Source of the DNA: Ignavibacteriota bacterium | GTDB lineage: Bacteria; Bacteroidota; Ignavibacteria; Ignavibacteriales; Melioribacteraceae | Length of the DNA: 64,000 nucleotides | Reading direction: 5' to 3' | Assembly (NCBI GenBank): GCA_013112585.1 | Contig: JABFGH010000012.1 | Coordinates: 1-64,000 of the forward strand | In this document: positions 36,315-44,382 of the stretch, piece after piece | Layout of the letters: each line of letters begins with the position of its first letter | Numbering within the stretch: the stretch's first letter is position 1 | Translations under genes and position numbers: made by a program | The notes under the pieces: model-generated | Database searches by the model: none | Seen by the model: the letters and a program-made list of their open reading frames with translations, nothing else | Told to the model about the DNA's origin: nothing

Positions 36315-36830
36315 ATGAAAAATTTAATTTATCTACTAACAATATTATTAACTATCAGCTGTCAATCAGGTGAAATAAAAACTCAGCCGATTGAAAACCA
36401 CCCCATAGAAGGCGTTTGGAAAGTCACACAAATTATTACTCAAACGCCGGGCAATCATTTTGCAAATCCTAATCCGCAAGCAGGCGTATTTATTTTCACA
36501 AAAAATTATTACAGCATTACGTGGAATCCGAATGATGCAAAACAGGAAGACTATAAAAATAAATGGCGACCAACTGATGAAGAAAAAATTGCAAGCTATA
36601 ATTCAATAATCAGTAATTCCGGTAAGTATGAAATTAAGGAAGGTAAATTGATAACTAACCCAGTAGTCTCTAAAACCCCCTCCTTTATTGGCGGAAAAGC
36701 TGTTTACGATTTTCTTGTTAACGAAAAAACTTTAACGCTTACATTAAAAGAGGTTATTTCCTACGATGGCGTTTATGATAAAGAAATTAAAAATTACAAA
36801 ATAACAATTAAATTGAAGAGGGTTGAATAG
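36315..36830 (+). CDS. lipocalin-like lipoprotein, unknown function
   Basis: The protein has 171 residues. The signal ends L-T-I-S-C, a lipobox with Cys at 16. The mature part begins I-E-G-V-W-K-V-T-Q-I and shows alternating beta strands, with S-G-K-Y-E-I-K-E-G-K-L-I in the middle and K-T-L-T-L-T-L-K-E-V-I late, the usual look of small beta-barrel lipocalin-like proteins of Bacteroidota. No ligand can be named. It is a single gene, with AT-rich spacer on both sides. Confidence 0.65.
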   Translation: MKNLIYLLTILLTISCQSGEIKTQPIENHPIEGVWKVTQIITQTPGNHFANPNPQAGVFIFTKNYYSITWNPNDAKQEDYKNKWRPTDEEKIASYNSIISNSGKYEIKEGKLITNPVVSKTPSFIGGKAVYDFLVNEKTLTLTLKEVISYDGVYDKEIKNYKITIKLKRVE

Positions 36831-37023
36831 CCTAACAGCATCGCTTTCGACTCGTCAAGCCAGAACAGAGATGCGAAAATTGTTAAACTATTTTTATAAA
36901 CAGAAATATTTCTTATAGAAAAACTAACTCGAATAAAAAACTTGAAAACGGAAGGATTAATAATAAATTTTTGAAAATGCCTAAAGCAAAATCGCTGGAG
37001 TTATGAGTTATCAGATATGCGTT

Positions 37024-38244
37024 TTAATATTTAATACCTAATTGTGCATTTAATTTTGAAATTGAACCATAATGCTTTCTTACCGCTGAATCAACATTAT
37101 TAATTAAACGCTTCTCTTTCTCAGACAGGAACATTTGTTTACGTCTTAATTTGCCTCTAAGTTGACCCGTAGTTAAATTATATTTATTAAATATATTTTC
37201 ATATTCTTTAACTGCATTTTTCTCATTCCATTTTCTTGTGCTATTCTCAGGTTGACCTAGTATTTTCCTTAATTTCCGAATGCCACCAATCCAAGTTTTT
37301 ATATAGATCGACAAAGTATTATAAGCTTCGCCATCTCTATGTTTCCATTTCCCTCTTTTTCTTAACCATTCTTCAGTCGGGAAAATTCCATTTGGCATTT
37401 TTTGAGCAAAATTTTTACAATATAATATCAACTCGTCTGCATTTGACCAATGAGTTGTTGGAATAATTTCATCATAAGGTTTTTCAAAATTGAATGGTGT
37501 GATAATACCAATGTATTTTTTTAATATATTTTCTAAAACCTTCTCGTTGTAACAATCACTAAAATGCACGCCGAGAAAATTCTTTTTATTTTCGTTAAAA
37601 TTTAATTTAAGTTTTTTAGTTTTCTCATATTCTATTTCTGCATGACCATGTGGTCTATCCCCCCATATTTCAACATTAATTTTATCTTTATTTCTTGTTA
37701 CAAATTGCAAATCATAATATCCATAGTTTTTTTTTGATTCTACTGAATATTCTGGAGGATACTTTTTCCCTTTACAATGTTTTATCCCACGAGAAAATAA
37801 AAAATTTGATAATGAGGCTTCCGGATGACTTCTCCAACGAAGTTTATTACGAGAAATTACAAAAGAACTATTTTCGTAAGAATTAAATTCTTTTCGTAGA
37901 TCATCCCAATTTTTACCTAAGGAATATAATGCCTGAATTAAATGTGATTTGTTGTTGTTTTGAAACCATGATGCAGGTGGAAGAAAATTTTGTTTTTTGA
38001 CAATTGGTTTAATTTCTTCAATTAATTTTGTCCAATTCCATTTAGCAATACTTAATTTATAATGTTTAAATTCACATTCTAAATCTAATTTTTTAATCAC
38101 ATCTGAAAGAGTTAATCCATTTTGATAGAGTCTGAAATATAGTTTCTTATCAATATTTTTATATAAAAAAGTTGATATACCTTTGTTATTATATAAGTTT
38201 CTGCATTCCGATAGTAAATCATCAACATAATATCTTTTTTTCAT
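37024..38244 (-). CDS. putative nuclease with homing-endonuclease-type repeats
   Basis: The protein has 406 very Lys/Asn-rich residues. Four modules that look like homing-endonuclease-associated repeats (W-x-x-x-x-L-I-x-E-I..., ending G-x-x-W/I-x-x-L-R) occur at about 4-50, 67-120, 265-330 and 338-403. Between them (132-245) lies a compact domain with E142, D178 (G-Y-Y-D-L-Q-F) and E192 (I-N-V-E-I-W-G-D) followed by H198 and H201, which resembles the active site spacing of PD-(D/E)xK or Vsr-like endonucleases. Lower GC than its neighbours suggests transfer. It is 33 bp downstream of a HEPN-like gene. Confidence 0.6.
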   Translation of the reverse strand: MKKRYYVDDLLSECRNLYNNKGISTFLYKNIDKKLYFRLYQNGLTLSDVIKKLDLECEFKHYKLSIAKWNWTKLIEEIKPIVKKQNFLPPASWFQNNNKSHLIQALYSLGKNWDDLRKEFNSYENSSFVISRNKLRWRSHPEASLSNFLFSRGIKHCKGKKYPPEYSVESKKNYGYYDLQFVTRNKDKINVEIWGDRPHGHAEIEYEKTKKLKLNFNENKKNFLGVHFSDCYNEKVLENILKKYIGIITPFNFEKPYDEIIPTTHWSNADELILYCKNFAQKMPNGIFPTEEWLRKRGKWKHRDGEAYNTLSIYIKTWIGGIRKLRKILGQPENSTRKWNEKNAVKEYENIFNKYNLTTGQLRGKLRRKQMFLSEKEKRLINNVDSAVRKHYGSISKLNAQLGIKY

Positions 38245-38277
38245 AAAATGTTTCCATTCAACTGGATATAAAACAAA

Positions 38278-38850
38278 CTAATTTTTACCGAACAATTGAT
38301 TTATCAAATGTCGACAATCGTCTATTATTAACATTTCGCTATTTAATATACTATTGCTACCATGTGCAAATTGGTTTCTTAAATCCGGAAAGAAATTCAC
38401 CAATATTTTTGTATGTTTTTGTAGATCTTCTTCTATTTCATCAGGTAAATTTGGTCTAAATTCTTCTCTGTATTTTTTTTTCTGTTGTTTCCTTTCTATA
38501 ACCCTAGGAAAACCCTCATCTACAATCCATTTATTTCTAACTGCATACTCAAGAAGGTTTTTTAAACCTCTTTTTGCACACTTTTTATTTGTTGCAATTT
38601 CAATTTTTGTTCTGATTGCAAGTTCGATAGAAGAAAACGCATGTAATTCTGCAACTTGCCTAAATTTACTTACAAACCATGAATATAACATTAAGTTTCT
38701 TGCTGTTTCAAAATGCGTTTTAATATTTTCGGGGACACTACTGTTTAATTTGATTTTTGAAACTTTAACATAAAAACTTTCAAAAGTGAGATTTCTTTTA
38801 ATATCCGTTTCAAATATCTCATCAATATTTTTAAACATCTCTCTTGACAC
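38278..38850 (-). CDS. HEPN-like domain protein
   Basis: The protein has 190 residues, mostly helical, with an R158-N-x3-H163 motif (L-R-N-Q-F-A-H-G), the R-x4-6-H signature of HEPN RNases, which often sit in toxin-antitoxin and phage defence loci. A helical region with A-F-S-S-I-E-L-A-I-R-T (about 71-81) precedes it. Start: GTG at 38850, with GAGGG 6 nt upstream; an ATG at 38838 is the alternative. It is paired with the nuclease gene downstream. The family was not recognised beyond the motif. Confidence 0.55.
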   Translation of the reverse strand: MSREMFKNIDEIFETDIKRNLTFESFYVKVSKIKLNSSVPENIKTHFETARNLMLYSWFVSKFRQVAELHAFSSIELAIRTKIEIATNKKCAKRGLKNLLEYAVRNKWIVDEGFPRVIERKQQKKKYREEFRPNLPDEIEEDLQKHTKILVNFFPDLRNQFAHGSNSILNSEMLIIDDCRHLINQLFGKN

Positions 38851-38870
38851 TAAATTCCCTCAGCATATAA

Positions 38871-39215
38871 CTAATTCTTTACCTCAACCCCATGTGCATG
38901 AAATCCCGCGCCGCTGAAGTGACCCATAATTTCAATAGCATTTGAAACTTTAAAACCAACGGGCAGTTCTGCCGGACCGTTTACGAGATATTCTTTGCCC
39001 GTTCTATCAACAACATAAAACGTGGAGCCTTCTGAATTTATCTGAACTCCTTTTTCCGCAACATATTTAACAACAATAGGAATGCTGGCGTTGCTGTCTC
39101 TATCAAAATTTGCGAATGATCCTAATTCATCGGTGGGAGCAAAGTAGAAGAAGTATAAAAGTGCAACAACTATAACTATTAATCCGGGAAGTATAAATTT
39201 TTCTATCTTTTTCAT
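38871..39215 (-). CDS. membrane-anchored OB-fold protein, CcmE-like
   Basis: The protein has 114 residues. One N-terminal membrane helix (7-25) is followed by a small beta domain with F-Y-V-V-D-R-T-G-K-E-Y-L-V (66-78), P-V-G-F-K-V-S-N-A-I-E-I-M-G-H-F (86-101) and G-F-H-A-H-G-V-E-V-K (about 103-112). Layout and end resemble the OB fold of CcmE haem chaperones, but the conserved haem-binding H-D-E-N-Y segment is absent; the His pair in F-H-A-H could substitute. The call is low-certainty homology by eye. Other ccm genes are not present. Confidence 0.5.
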   Translation of the reverse strand: MKKIEKFILPGLIVIVVALLYFFYFAPTDELGSFANFDRDSNASIPIVVKYVAEKGVQINSEGSTFYVVDRTGKEYLVNGPAELPVGFKVSNAIEIMGHFSGAGFHAHGVEVKN

Positions 39216-39411
39216 ATTCTCTTACTATTAGTTTTACAATTCAATTTTTACGAACAACAATATAATAATTACTATAAAATTATTTATCAAATAATTAACT
39301 GATTAAATTAAATCCCACACCTTGTCTGAATTAATTTGCTTTATAAATATTTAATAGATTGATATTAAATTATTATTTTGAATCAACTGTTCAAGAAAAT
39401 TTGAGGATAAA

Positions 39412-40488
39412 ATGAATCTTTCAAAACTGATTTTTGTTATTATAAGTTTCCTGATGTCATTTTCAATTATTGCTCAGGATACAAATGAAAACCCGGTAGT
39501 AAAGAAACTCAAAAAGGATAATGAAAATCTTAAACACAGACTTGATGAAATTGAAAGGATGGTAGATGATGTAATTTGGCAGCAGCGTGTTGGTGATGCT
39601 GCATTTGTTGATAAAGTCTATATTACAGGTCCGCCCCTTTGGAAAGAGGAAAACCCAACCGGACAGGGATATGGTAATCCCACAAAATTTTGGTCGTATG
39701 TTTTTATTCCAAACAGTATTGATTATGATAAAAAATATCCGCTGATAGTTTTACCTCACGGCGGTGTGCACGCAAATTTTACAACTTATTACACACATAT
39801 TATTCGCGAATTGATGGCGCAGGAATATATTGTAGTAGCTGCAGAATACCGCGGAAGCACAGGCTACGGTAAATCTCATTACGAAAAAATTGATTACGGC
39901 GGTTTGGAAATTGAAGACGTGAATGCGAGCCGCCAATACATGATTGACAATTACAATTTTGTAGATGAAGACAGAGTAGGAATAATCGGTTGGAGCCACG
40001 GCGGGTTAATTGCCCTGCACAATATTTTTGAGCATCCGGAAAATTACAAGGTAGCATTTACCGGCGTACCGGTTAGTGATCTAATTGCTCGCATGGGTTA
40101 CAAAGATCAATCTTACAGAGATCTATATTCTGTTGATTATCATATTGGTAAACCCGCTGATGAAAATGTTGAGGAGTACCGAAAGCGATCACCTGCTTGG
40201 CAGGCACATAAACTGCAAACTCCTTTACTAATTCATACAAACACAAATGATGCTGATGTAAATGTACTTGAGGTTGAGCATCTAATAAAATCATTAAAGG
40301 CTGAGGGTAAAAAGTTTGAGTATGAAATTTTTAAAGATATACCCGGCGGACATTCATTTGATAGAATTGATACGAAGCATGCAAAGCAAACTCGTACAAA
40401 AATTTATAAATTTTTAGCAAAGTATTTATCACCGCCAAAGGTTTTAGATTCGGTGGAGAAAATTATGAAGGCAGCTTATTTGAAGTAG
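39412..40488 (+). CDS. secreted alpha/beta hydrolase, prolyl oligopeptidase-like
   Basis: The protein has 358 residues. A signal peptide ends S-I-I-A-Q (about 21) and a short coiled coil follows (about 30-55). The S9-type catalytic domain shows Y-R-G-S-T-G-Y-G (oxyanion region), the nucleophile elbow G-W-S-H-G-G, an Asp near N-T-N-D-A-D-V and His in G-G-H-S-F. There is no N-terminal propeller, so it is a truncated-type S9 peptidase or esterase. An exported enzyme acting on peptides or esters is likely. Confidence 0.88.
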   Translation: MNLSKLIFVIISFLMSFSIIAQDTNENPVVKKLKKDNENLKHRLDEIERMVDDVIWQQRVGDAAFVDKVYITGPPLWKEENPTGQGYGNPTKFWSYVFIPNSIDYDKKYPLIVLPHGGVHANFTTYYTHIIRELMAQEYIVVAAEYRGSTGYGKSHYEKIDYGGLEIEDVNASRQYMIDNYNFVDEDRVGIIGWSHGGLIALHNIFEHPENYKVAFTGVPVSDLIARMGYKDQSYRDLYSVDYHIGKPADENVEEYRKRSPAWQAHKLQTPLLIHTNTNDADVNVLEVEHLIKSLKAEGKKFEYEIFKDIPGGHSFDRIDTKHAKQTRTKIYKFLAKYLSPPKVLDSVEKIMKAAYLK

Positions 40489-40837
40489 AGTAATTATTAT
40501 CTGTAATTCAAGTTCCTTAAAACTAATATCCTCCGTCCTTAAGGAAGGAACTATTTTTATGTTTGATTTCCTAGTAACTTCGCCTTTAAGGCGGAGATAA
40601 ATTGAACCAGGTTTACCAGGGATTTTTCCGAAGGGATCGCTTTGCGAAGCCCAAAAACAAAATCTGCCTGATAAATAAATTTCCAGGCATTCGCATATAA
40701 TATTCAGGCATTTATAAATTTTAGAATGTTTTGTATTTTACTCCAATTAAAATTAAATGGGCAATTTTATCATTGGTATGTTTATTGGGAAACTTATACG
40801 AACAACTTTAGTTATAAATTAATTTGCAGGGATTAAA
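40489..40837. repeat. spacer with inverted repeat
   Basis: The spacer is 349 bp before the T9SS protein. CTCCGTCCTTAAGG (40531-40544) and CCTTTAAGGCGGAG (40582-40595) are imperfect inverted arms, and both contain a self-complementary core. Between 40660 and 40837 it is plain AT-rich DNA that presumably holds the promoter of the following run. Confidence 0.5.
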
Positions 40838-41686
40838 ATGATTAAAAGGGTCTTTCCATTTTTAGTTTTATTCATACTTTGTACAACAGTCAACGGGCAG
40901 TGGGCAAGCGAATGGTCAACTTCAAACATATCATCCACAAGTTCTTCGGGATGGTTAAGCTTCCAAAAATCCGGCGATGAATGGAGCAATCGCTTTTATG
41001 AAATAAGCAGTGAAAATTTTAGAATTATGCAGTCGGCATATTCGGGCACGACAATTTATACTTATACTTTTACAGCGCCGGAAGTCCTGGCAGGCAGTCA
41101 AGTATATTCGCTTGGTGCTGATTTAACGGGCGATAATATTACAGAGTTTTATGTGCTGGGATATTACGGTTCAGCGGAGCCGTATCGCCAATCGATGAAA
41201 ATTTTTGACATTACTACCGGCAGCACTCTGTTTGAACGAAATGATGCGGCATACTATTTTACTTACCCTGTAATTTGGGATGTTGATAATGATGGGGTTT
41301 TAGAGTGTACATTTTCGCGCTATGATTATCCAAATTTTGCCGGATACATTTATGAAGTTTATAACACGAACGTAACTACAAATGTAAAATCTGATATTCC
41401 ATTTCAAACAAAATTTACACTTGAACAAAACTATCCTAATCCCTTTAACCCAAGCACAAATATCAATTACAGCGTAGATAATAGAGAGCATGTACTTCTA
41501 AAAATTTATGATGCTAAAGGCGAGCTGGTTAAAACATTAGTCAATAATGAAATGGCTGCAGGCGATTATTCAATTAAGTGGGACGGTACAAATCATAATG
41601 GCTTTAAGGTTTCATCCGGTACTTATTTTTATCAAGTTAAAGCCGGACAATCTATACAAACAAAGAAAATGATAATGATAAAATAG
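40838..41686 (+). CDS. T9SS-exported protein with FG-GAP-like calcium motifs
   Basis: The protein has 282 residues with a signal peptide (1-22). The middle part shows D-L-T-G-D-N-I-T-E-F-Y-V-L and W-D-V-D-N-D-G-V-L-E, the D-x-[DN]-x-[DN]-G pattern of FG-GAP/VCBS calcium-binding repeats. From about 192 the Por/type A sorting domain begins with F-T-L-E-Q-N-Y-P-N-P-F-N-P-S-T and ends G-T-Y-F-Y-Q-V-K..K-K-M-I-M-I-K. This marks export by the type IX system and surface anchoring or release. It is only 34 bp upstream of the PqqD-like gene, so it may be the first gene of that operon. Confidence 0.88.
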   Translation: MIKRVFPFLVLFILCTTVNGQWASEWSTSNISSTSSSGWLSFQKSGDEWSNRFYEISSENFRIMQSAYSGTTIYTYTFTAPEVLAGSQVYSLGADLTGDNITEFYVLGYYGSAEPYRQSMKIFDITTGSTLFERNDAAYYFTYPVIWDVDNDGVLECTFSRYDYPNFAGYIYEVYNTNVTTNVKSDIPFQTKFTLEQNYPNPFNPSTNINYSVDNREHVLLKIYDAKGELVKTLVNNEMAAGDYSIKWDGTNHNGFKVSSGTYFYQVKAGQSIQTKKMIMIK

Positions 41687-41720
41687 TATTTTATGATGCA
41701 AAAATAATTAAGGTGGAACA

Positions 41721-41975
41721 ATGAGTAAGATAACAATATCATCAAACCTGGCAGTAAGCGACAACGGATTTCTATTTCTGCCGTCAACCGGAGAATCATT
41801 TACGCTGAACCCAATTGGCAAATTAATTCTTACCGCACTCAAGGAAGGAAAAGAACAGAAGCAAGTAATTGATTTGATAACCAAAGAATATGATATAGAC
41901 AAAAGTTCAGCAGAAAAAGATTTGGAAGATTTTATTAGTCAGCTAAAGAATCACAAATTGATAATTGAACAATGA
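41721..41975 (+). CDS. PqqD-like peptide-binding protein
   Basis: The protein has 84 residues with the PqqD pattern: F-L-P-S-T-G-E-S-F-T-L-N-P-I-G-K-L-I-L-T-A-L (19-40), then Q-V-I-D-L-I-T-K-E-Y-D-I and S-A-E-K-D-L-E-D-F-I-S-Q-L. PqqD is the prototype RiPP recognition element that holds a precursor peptide for modifying enzymes. It overlaps the ATP-grasp gene by 4 bp. No radical SAM gene or obvious short precursor is present, so its partner here is probably the ATP-grasp enzyme. Confidence 0.8.
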   Translation: MSKITISSNLAVSDNGFLFLPSTGESFTLNPIGKLILTALKEGKEQKQVIDLITKEYDIDKSSAEKDLEDFISQLKNHKLIIEQ

Positions 41976-43015
41976 AAATTGCAGTAACAGGATTAAATAA
42001 TATTGATAGTCCGGGTCCCGGCGTTCCTGTAATTAGAGGAATAAAAGACTCGAACAATTTTGATGGTGAAATAATCGGATTAATTTACGACTCACTTGAA
42101 CCGGGCGCTTATATGGAAAATGTTGCCATTCGCAGTTATCAAATTCCATATCCCTCCGGCGGGCTTGATGTTTTGTTCGAACGAATAAAAGTTATAAATG
42201 AAAAAGAAAAAATTGATGTAATTATACCAACTCTTGATGCAGAGTTATACGGCTTTGTTAAACTTTCGCCAAGATTGGAGTCACTTGGAATTAAAACTTT
42301 TCTTCCAAGTCAGGATCAGCTTAATGTTAGAGCAAAGGATAAACTGTTTGATTTTTGTAAAGCGAATGGAATTAAAACGCCTAAAAATATTCTCGCAAAT
42401 TCTATCAGCGACCTGCAAAAAATTCCATCTGAAATAAAATACCCCGCCGCCATTAAAGGAATATTTTACGATGCATACATTGTAAATAATTTTGATGAAG
42501 CAGTTGCTGCTTTCGAAAAGATGCGATATAAATGGGGACTGCCGATCATCGTTCAGGAATTTGTAAAAGGAGATGAGTACAATGTTGCCGCACTCGGCGA
42601 TGGTTTAGGCAGCACTATCGGTGCCGTTCCGATGAAGAAGCTCTACATTACCGATAAAGGCAAAGGCTGGGCAGGCGTTACAATTGATGATTCCGTTTTA
42701 ATTAATCTTTCAAAAAAAATAATTGAAAACTTAAAATGGAAAAGCGGTGCAGAGTTAGAGTTTGTAAAAGTGAAAGACTCCAACGAATATTATTTATTAG
42801 AGATTAATCCCCGCTTTCCGGCATGGGTTTATCTTGCAGCCGCCGCTGGGCAAAATCTGCCTTACGCTTTACTGCAATTAGCCAATGGCGAAAAAGTAGA
42901 ACCGTTTGACGAGTATGACGTTGGAAAAATATTTATCCGTTACTCGTGGGATTTAATAACAGACATAAAAAGATTTGAAGAAATTAGTGTAAAAGGAGAA
43001 CTGAATCATGGATAA
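41972..43015 (+). CDS. ATP-grasp ligase
   Basis: The protein has 347 residues. The pre-ATP-grasp domain (1-105) is followed by an ATP-grasp fold with A-A-I-K-G (near 153), the hinge I-V-Q-E-F-V-K-G-D-E-Y and the metal-binding L-L-E-I-N-P-R-F-P (about 285-293), as in CarB-like and amino-acid/peptide ligases. It forms a carboxylate-amine bond at the cost of ATP; substrates are unknown. It overlaps the PqqD-like gene (4 bp) and the decarboxylase gene (8 bp), a strong sign of one functional unit. Confidence 0.9.
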   Translation: MKIAVTGLNNIDSPGPGVPVIRGIKDSNNFDGEIIGLIYDSLEPGAYMENVAIRSYQIPYPSGGLDVLFERIKVINEKEKIDVIIPTLDAELYGFVKLSPRLESLGIKTFLPSQDQLNVRAKDKLFDFCKANGIKTPKNILANSISDLQKIPSEIKYPAAIKGIFYDAYIVNNFDEAVAAFEKMRYKWGLPIIVQEFVKGDEYNVAALGDGLGSTIGAVPMKKLYITDKGKGWAGVTIDDSVLINLSKKIIENLKWKSGAELEFVKVKDSNEYYLLEINPRFPAWVYLAAAAGQNLPYALLQLANGEKVEPFDEYDVGKIFIRYSWDLITDIKRFEEISVKGELNHG

Positions 43016-44369
43016 GAAAATTTATGAAAGACCGTTAATAATAAAACAGCAATCGGGTTTGATGAATAAATTTGGTTCTTCAACTATAAATGCGCCGGTA
43101 ACGGAAATTGACAGAGTACCGGTTAAAGATATCGTTGAAAAATTTGGTTCGCCGGTGTTTGCATTTTCCGAACGCAAAATTAGAAACAATCAGCGGGAGA
43201 TGTTTAGAATTTTCAAAACACGATATCCCAAAGTTCAATTTGCATGGTCGTACAAAACAAATTATATGAATGCTATTTGTTCAATCTTTCATCAAGAAGG
43301 ATCATGGGCGGAAGTAGTATCTGAATTTGAATATGAAAAAGCCCGCCAGCTTGGCGTTGAAGGCGAACATATTATTTTTAATGGTCCGGCTAAAACCGCC
43401 GCGGGATTAGAAAGGGCGATCAAGGAAAGAGCAAAAATTCACATTGATCATTTTGATGAACTTTATTTACTGATTGAGTTAACGGAAAAATTAAACTTAA
43501 CAGCCGATGTGGCAATTCGTGTAAATATGGATGTTGGTATTTATCCAAAGTGGGATCGGTTCGGATTCAACTACGAAAATGGTGAAGCAGATCAGGCATT
43601 AAAAAGAATTGTACTGAATGATAAATTAAATTTGATTGGACTGCATACACACATCGGCACTTACATAATGAGCACCGAGCCATACAAAATAGCTGCAACA
43701 AAGCTCGTAGTTTTAGCTAATAAGCTGAAAGAAAATCATAATATAACTCTTGATTATATTGACATGGGCGGCGGCTTGCCATCAAAAAATACTTTGAAAG
43801 GACAATACCTTGAAGCCGAGCAAATACTTCCGAGCTATGAACAATATGCCGAAGCGATCACCTCTCCCTTTTTTAATTTAACAATGCCGCCGAATGAATT
43901 CCCCACATTAATTATTGAAAGCGGCAGGGCGCTGATAGATGATGCCGGATTTCTTATTAGTTCTGTGATCGCAAATAAAAGATTATCGGATGGAAGAAGA
44001 GCCGTGATAATTGATGCCGGAGTGAATTTGATGTTTACAAGTTTTTGGTTCAAACACAGAGTTGCTCCCGGGCAAAACGCCGGCAGCTTTACAGAAAACT
44101 CATCACTTTACGGACCATTGTGCATGAACATCGACTGCATTAGGGAAGAAATAGTTTTACCTGCTCTTAAAAAAGGTGAGCTTGTTGTAATCATGAATGT
44201 CGGTTCATACAGCGTTACACAATGGATGCAGTTTATTTCTATGCGACCGAACATTGTGTTGGTAACGGAGGAAGAAGAAGCCGTGCTCATCAGAGCAAAT
44301 GAAAATTTAGAATATTTAACATCATTAGAAGTTGTACCGGAAAAACTTAAAACATTCACTCTGCATTAA
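43008..44369 (+). CDS. fold-III PLP-dependent decarboxylase (DapDC/ornithine type)
   Basis: The protein has 453 residues with an N-terminal extension of about 30 residues. PLP lysine: K83 in F-A-W-S-Y-K-T-N-Y. Further motifs are L-H-T-H-I-G-T (like LHCHIGS in diaminopimelate decarboxylases), D-M-G-G-G-L-P-S phosphate loop, E-S-G-R in place of EPGR, G-P-L-C-M-N-I-D and a G-S-Y-S loop. The divergence at these positions indicates a specificity other than DAP. In the operon it follows an ATP-grasp ligase and likely acts on the same intermediate. Confidence 0.88.
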   Translation: MDKKIYERPLIIKQQSGLMNKFGSSTINAPVTEIDRVPVKDIVEKFGSPVFAFSERKIRNNQREMFRIFKTRYPKVQFAWSYKTNYMNAICSIFHQEGSWAEVVSEFEYEKARQLGVEGEHIIFNGPAKTAAGLERAIKERAKIHIDHFDELYLLIELTEKLNLTADVAIRVNMDVGIYPKWDRFGFNYENGEADQALKRIVLNDKLNLIGLHTHIGTYIMSTEPYKIAATKLVVLANKLKENHNITLDYIDMGGGLPSKNTLKGQYLEAEQILPSYEQYAEAITSPFFNLTMPPNEFPTLIIESGRALIDDAGFLISSVIANKRLSDGRRAVIIDAGVNLMFTSFWFKHRVAPGQNAGSFTENSSLYGPLCMNIDCIREEIVLPALKKGELVVIMNVGSYSVTQWMQFISMRPNIVLVTEEEEAVLIRANENLEYLTSLEVVPEKLKTFTLH

Positions 44370-44382
44370 TTTCAAAAATAAA

